A stretch of 7,824 nucleotides of DNA from Ramlibacter sp. (lineage in GTDB: Bacteria > Pseudomonadota > Gammaproteobacteria > Burkholderiales > Burkholderiaceae_C): the NCBI GenBank assembly GCA_021156245.1, contig JAJNBO010000098.1, positions 1 to 7,824 of the forward strand, read 5' to 3'. This document shows, piece after piece, positions 7,523 through 7,824 of the stretch. Under the pieces are notes generated by a model. It was given only the letters and a program-made list of their open reading frames with translations. It did not search any database and had not been told where the DNA came from. The position numbers were made by a program, and so were the translations under genes. Every line of letters starts with the position of its first letter. Within the stretch, counting starts at the first letter, position 1.

Positions 7523-7824
7523 ATGGCGATCTATATGGGGACCGCGGGCGATGACTCGCTGGTGGGGAGCAGTGGCAATGACGAACTGATGGGAATGGAG
7601 GGTCATGACACTCTCCGTGGTGGGACGGGTGATGACCTGATCCACGCAGGCTTGGACAACGACAGCGTCGACGGCGGCACCGGCATCGACACCGTCAGGC
7701 TGGGTGGCTACCGCTCCGACTACGCGGTCACCTGGAACGCCACCACGAAGACGTACACGTTGGTGAACCTGGCCACCGGCTTCACCACCACCACCAAAGG
7801 CGTGGAGCGCTTCGAGTTCAGTTC
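7523..7824 (+). CDS. RTX-type (hemolysin-type) calcium-binding repeat protein, N-terminal part; 3' end outside window
   Basis: The frame is open from the ATG at 7523 to the window end (100 full codons, no stop) and follows a strong AAGGAGGG ribosome site. From about residue 6 it has glycine/aspartate-rich nonapeptide repeats of the GGxGxDxUx kind: GTAGDDSLV, GSSGNDELM, GMEGHDTLR, GGTGDDLIH, a degenerate AGLDNDSVD, and GGTGIDTVR (to about residue 59). In known RTX proteins such repeats bind Ca2+ and fold as a parallel beta-roll outside the cell. Next comes a segment with YRSDYAVTW and ending VERFEFS, which resembles the strand-rich module that often follows RTX repeats in proteobacterial secreted proteins. 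There is no N-terminal signal peptide; type I secretion through a C-terminal signal is the usual RTX route, but the C terminus is not visible. The final domain and role (adhesin, enzyme or matrix protein) cannot be read from this piece. It is divergent from pgaA. Confidence 0.85.
   Translation, partial: MAIYMGTAGDDSLVGSSGNDELMGMEGHDTLRGGTGDDLIHAGLDNDSVDGGTGIDTVRLGGYRSDYAVTWNATTKTYTLVNLATGFTTTTKGVERFEFS

Overview
The window comes from a GC-rich proteobacterial chromosome. Coding third positions are mostly G or C, and protein-like open frames run on both strands. A monomeric-type NADP isocitrate dehydrogenase beside a complete pgaABCD set, with an RTX calcium-binding protein, fits a Betaproteobacterium of the Burkholderiales/Comamonadaceae kind. 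That placement is an inference from gene content and codon use; no rRNA or other phylogenetic marker is present.

Layout: (1) 1-998, plus strand, is the 3' part (about 332 codons) of icd, the monomeric NADP-dependent isocitrate dehydrogenase. (2) 1017-7336, minus strand, is one tight operon read from right to left, pgaA-pgaB-pgaC-pgaD, with each stop codon overlapping the next start. It ends 18 bases from the icd stop, and a short symmetric hairpin lies between the convergent genes. (3) 7337-7522 is the only real intergenic gap, a divergent control region. (4) 7523-7824, plus strand, is the start of an RTX-repeat protein that runs off the window.

The pga products form one machine for biofilm polysaccharide. 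PgaC (a GT2 synthase) and PgaD (a small two-helix partner) make and extrude poly-beta-1,6-N-acetyl-glucosamine at the inner membrane. PgaB partly de-N-acetylates the polymer in the periplasm and can cleave it with a second domain. PgaA (TPR scaffold plus beta-barrel) exports it through the outer membrane. The divergent RTX gene could encode a secreted, calcium-folded surface or matrix protein. Its shared upstream region suggests, but does not prove, co-regulation with the polysaccharide.

No mobile element, CRISPR array, tRNA or rRNA is visible. I do not see a wholly unknown system. The points worth a second look are the control region, the translation-start signals, the mosaic codon use of the RTX gene, and lineage-specific tails on the Pga proteins.
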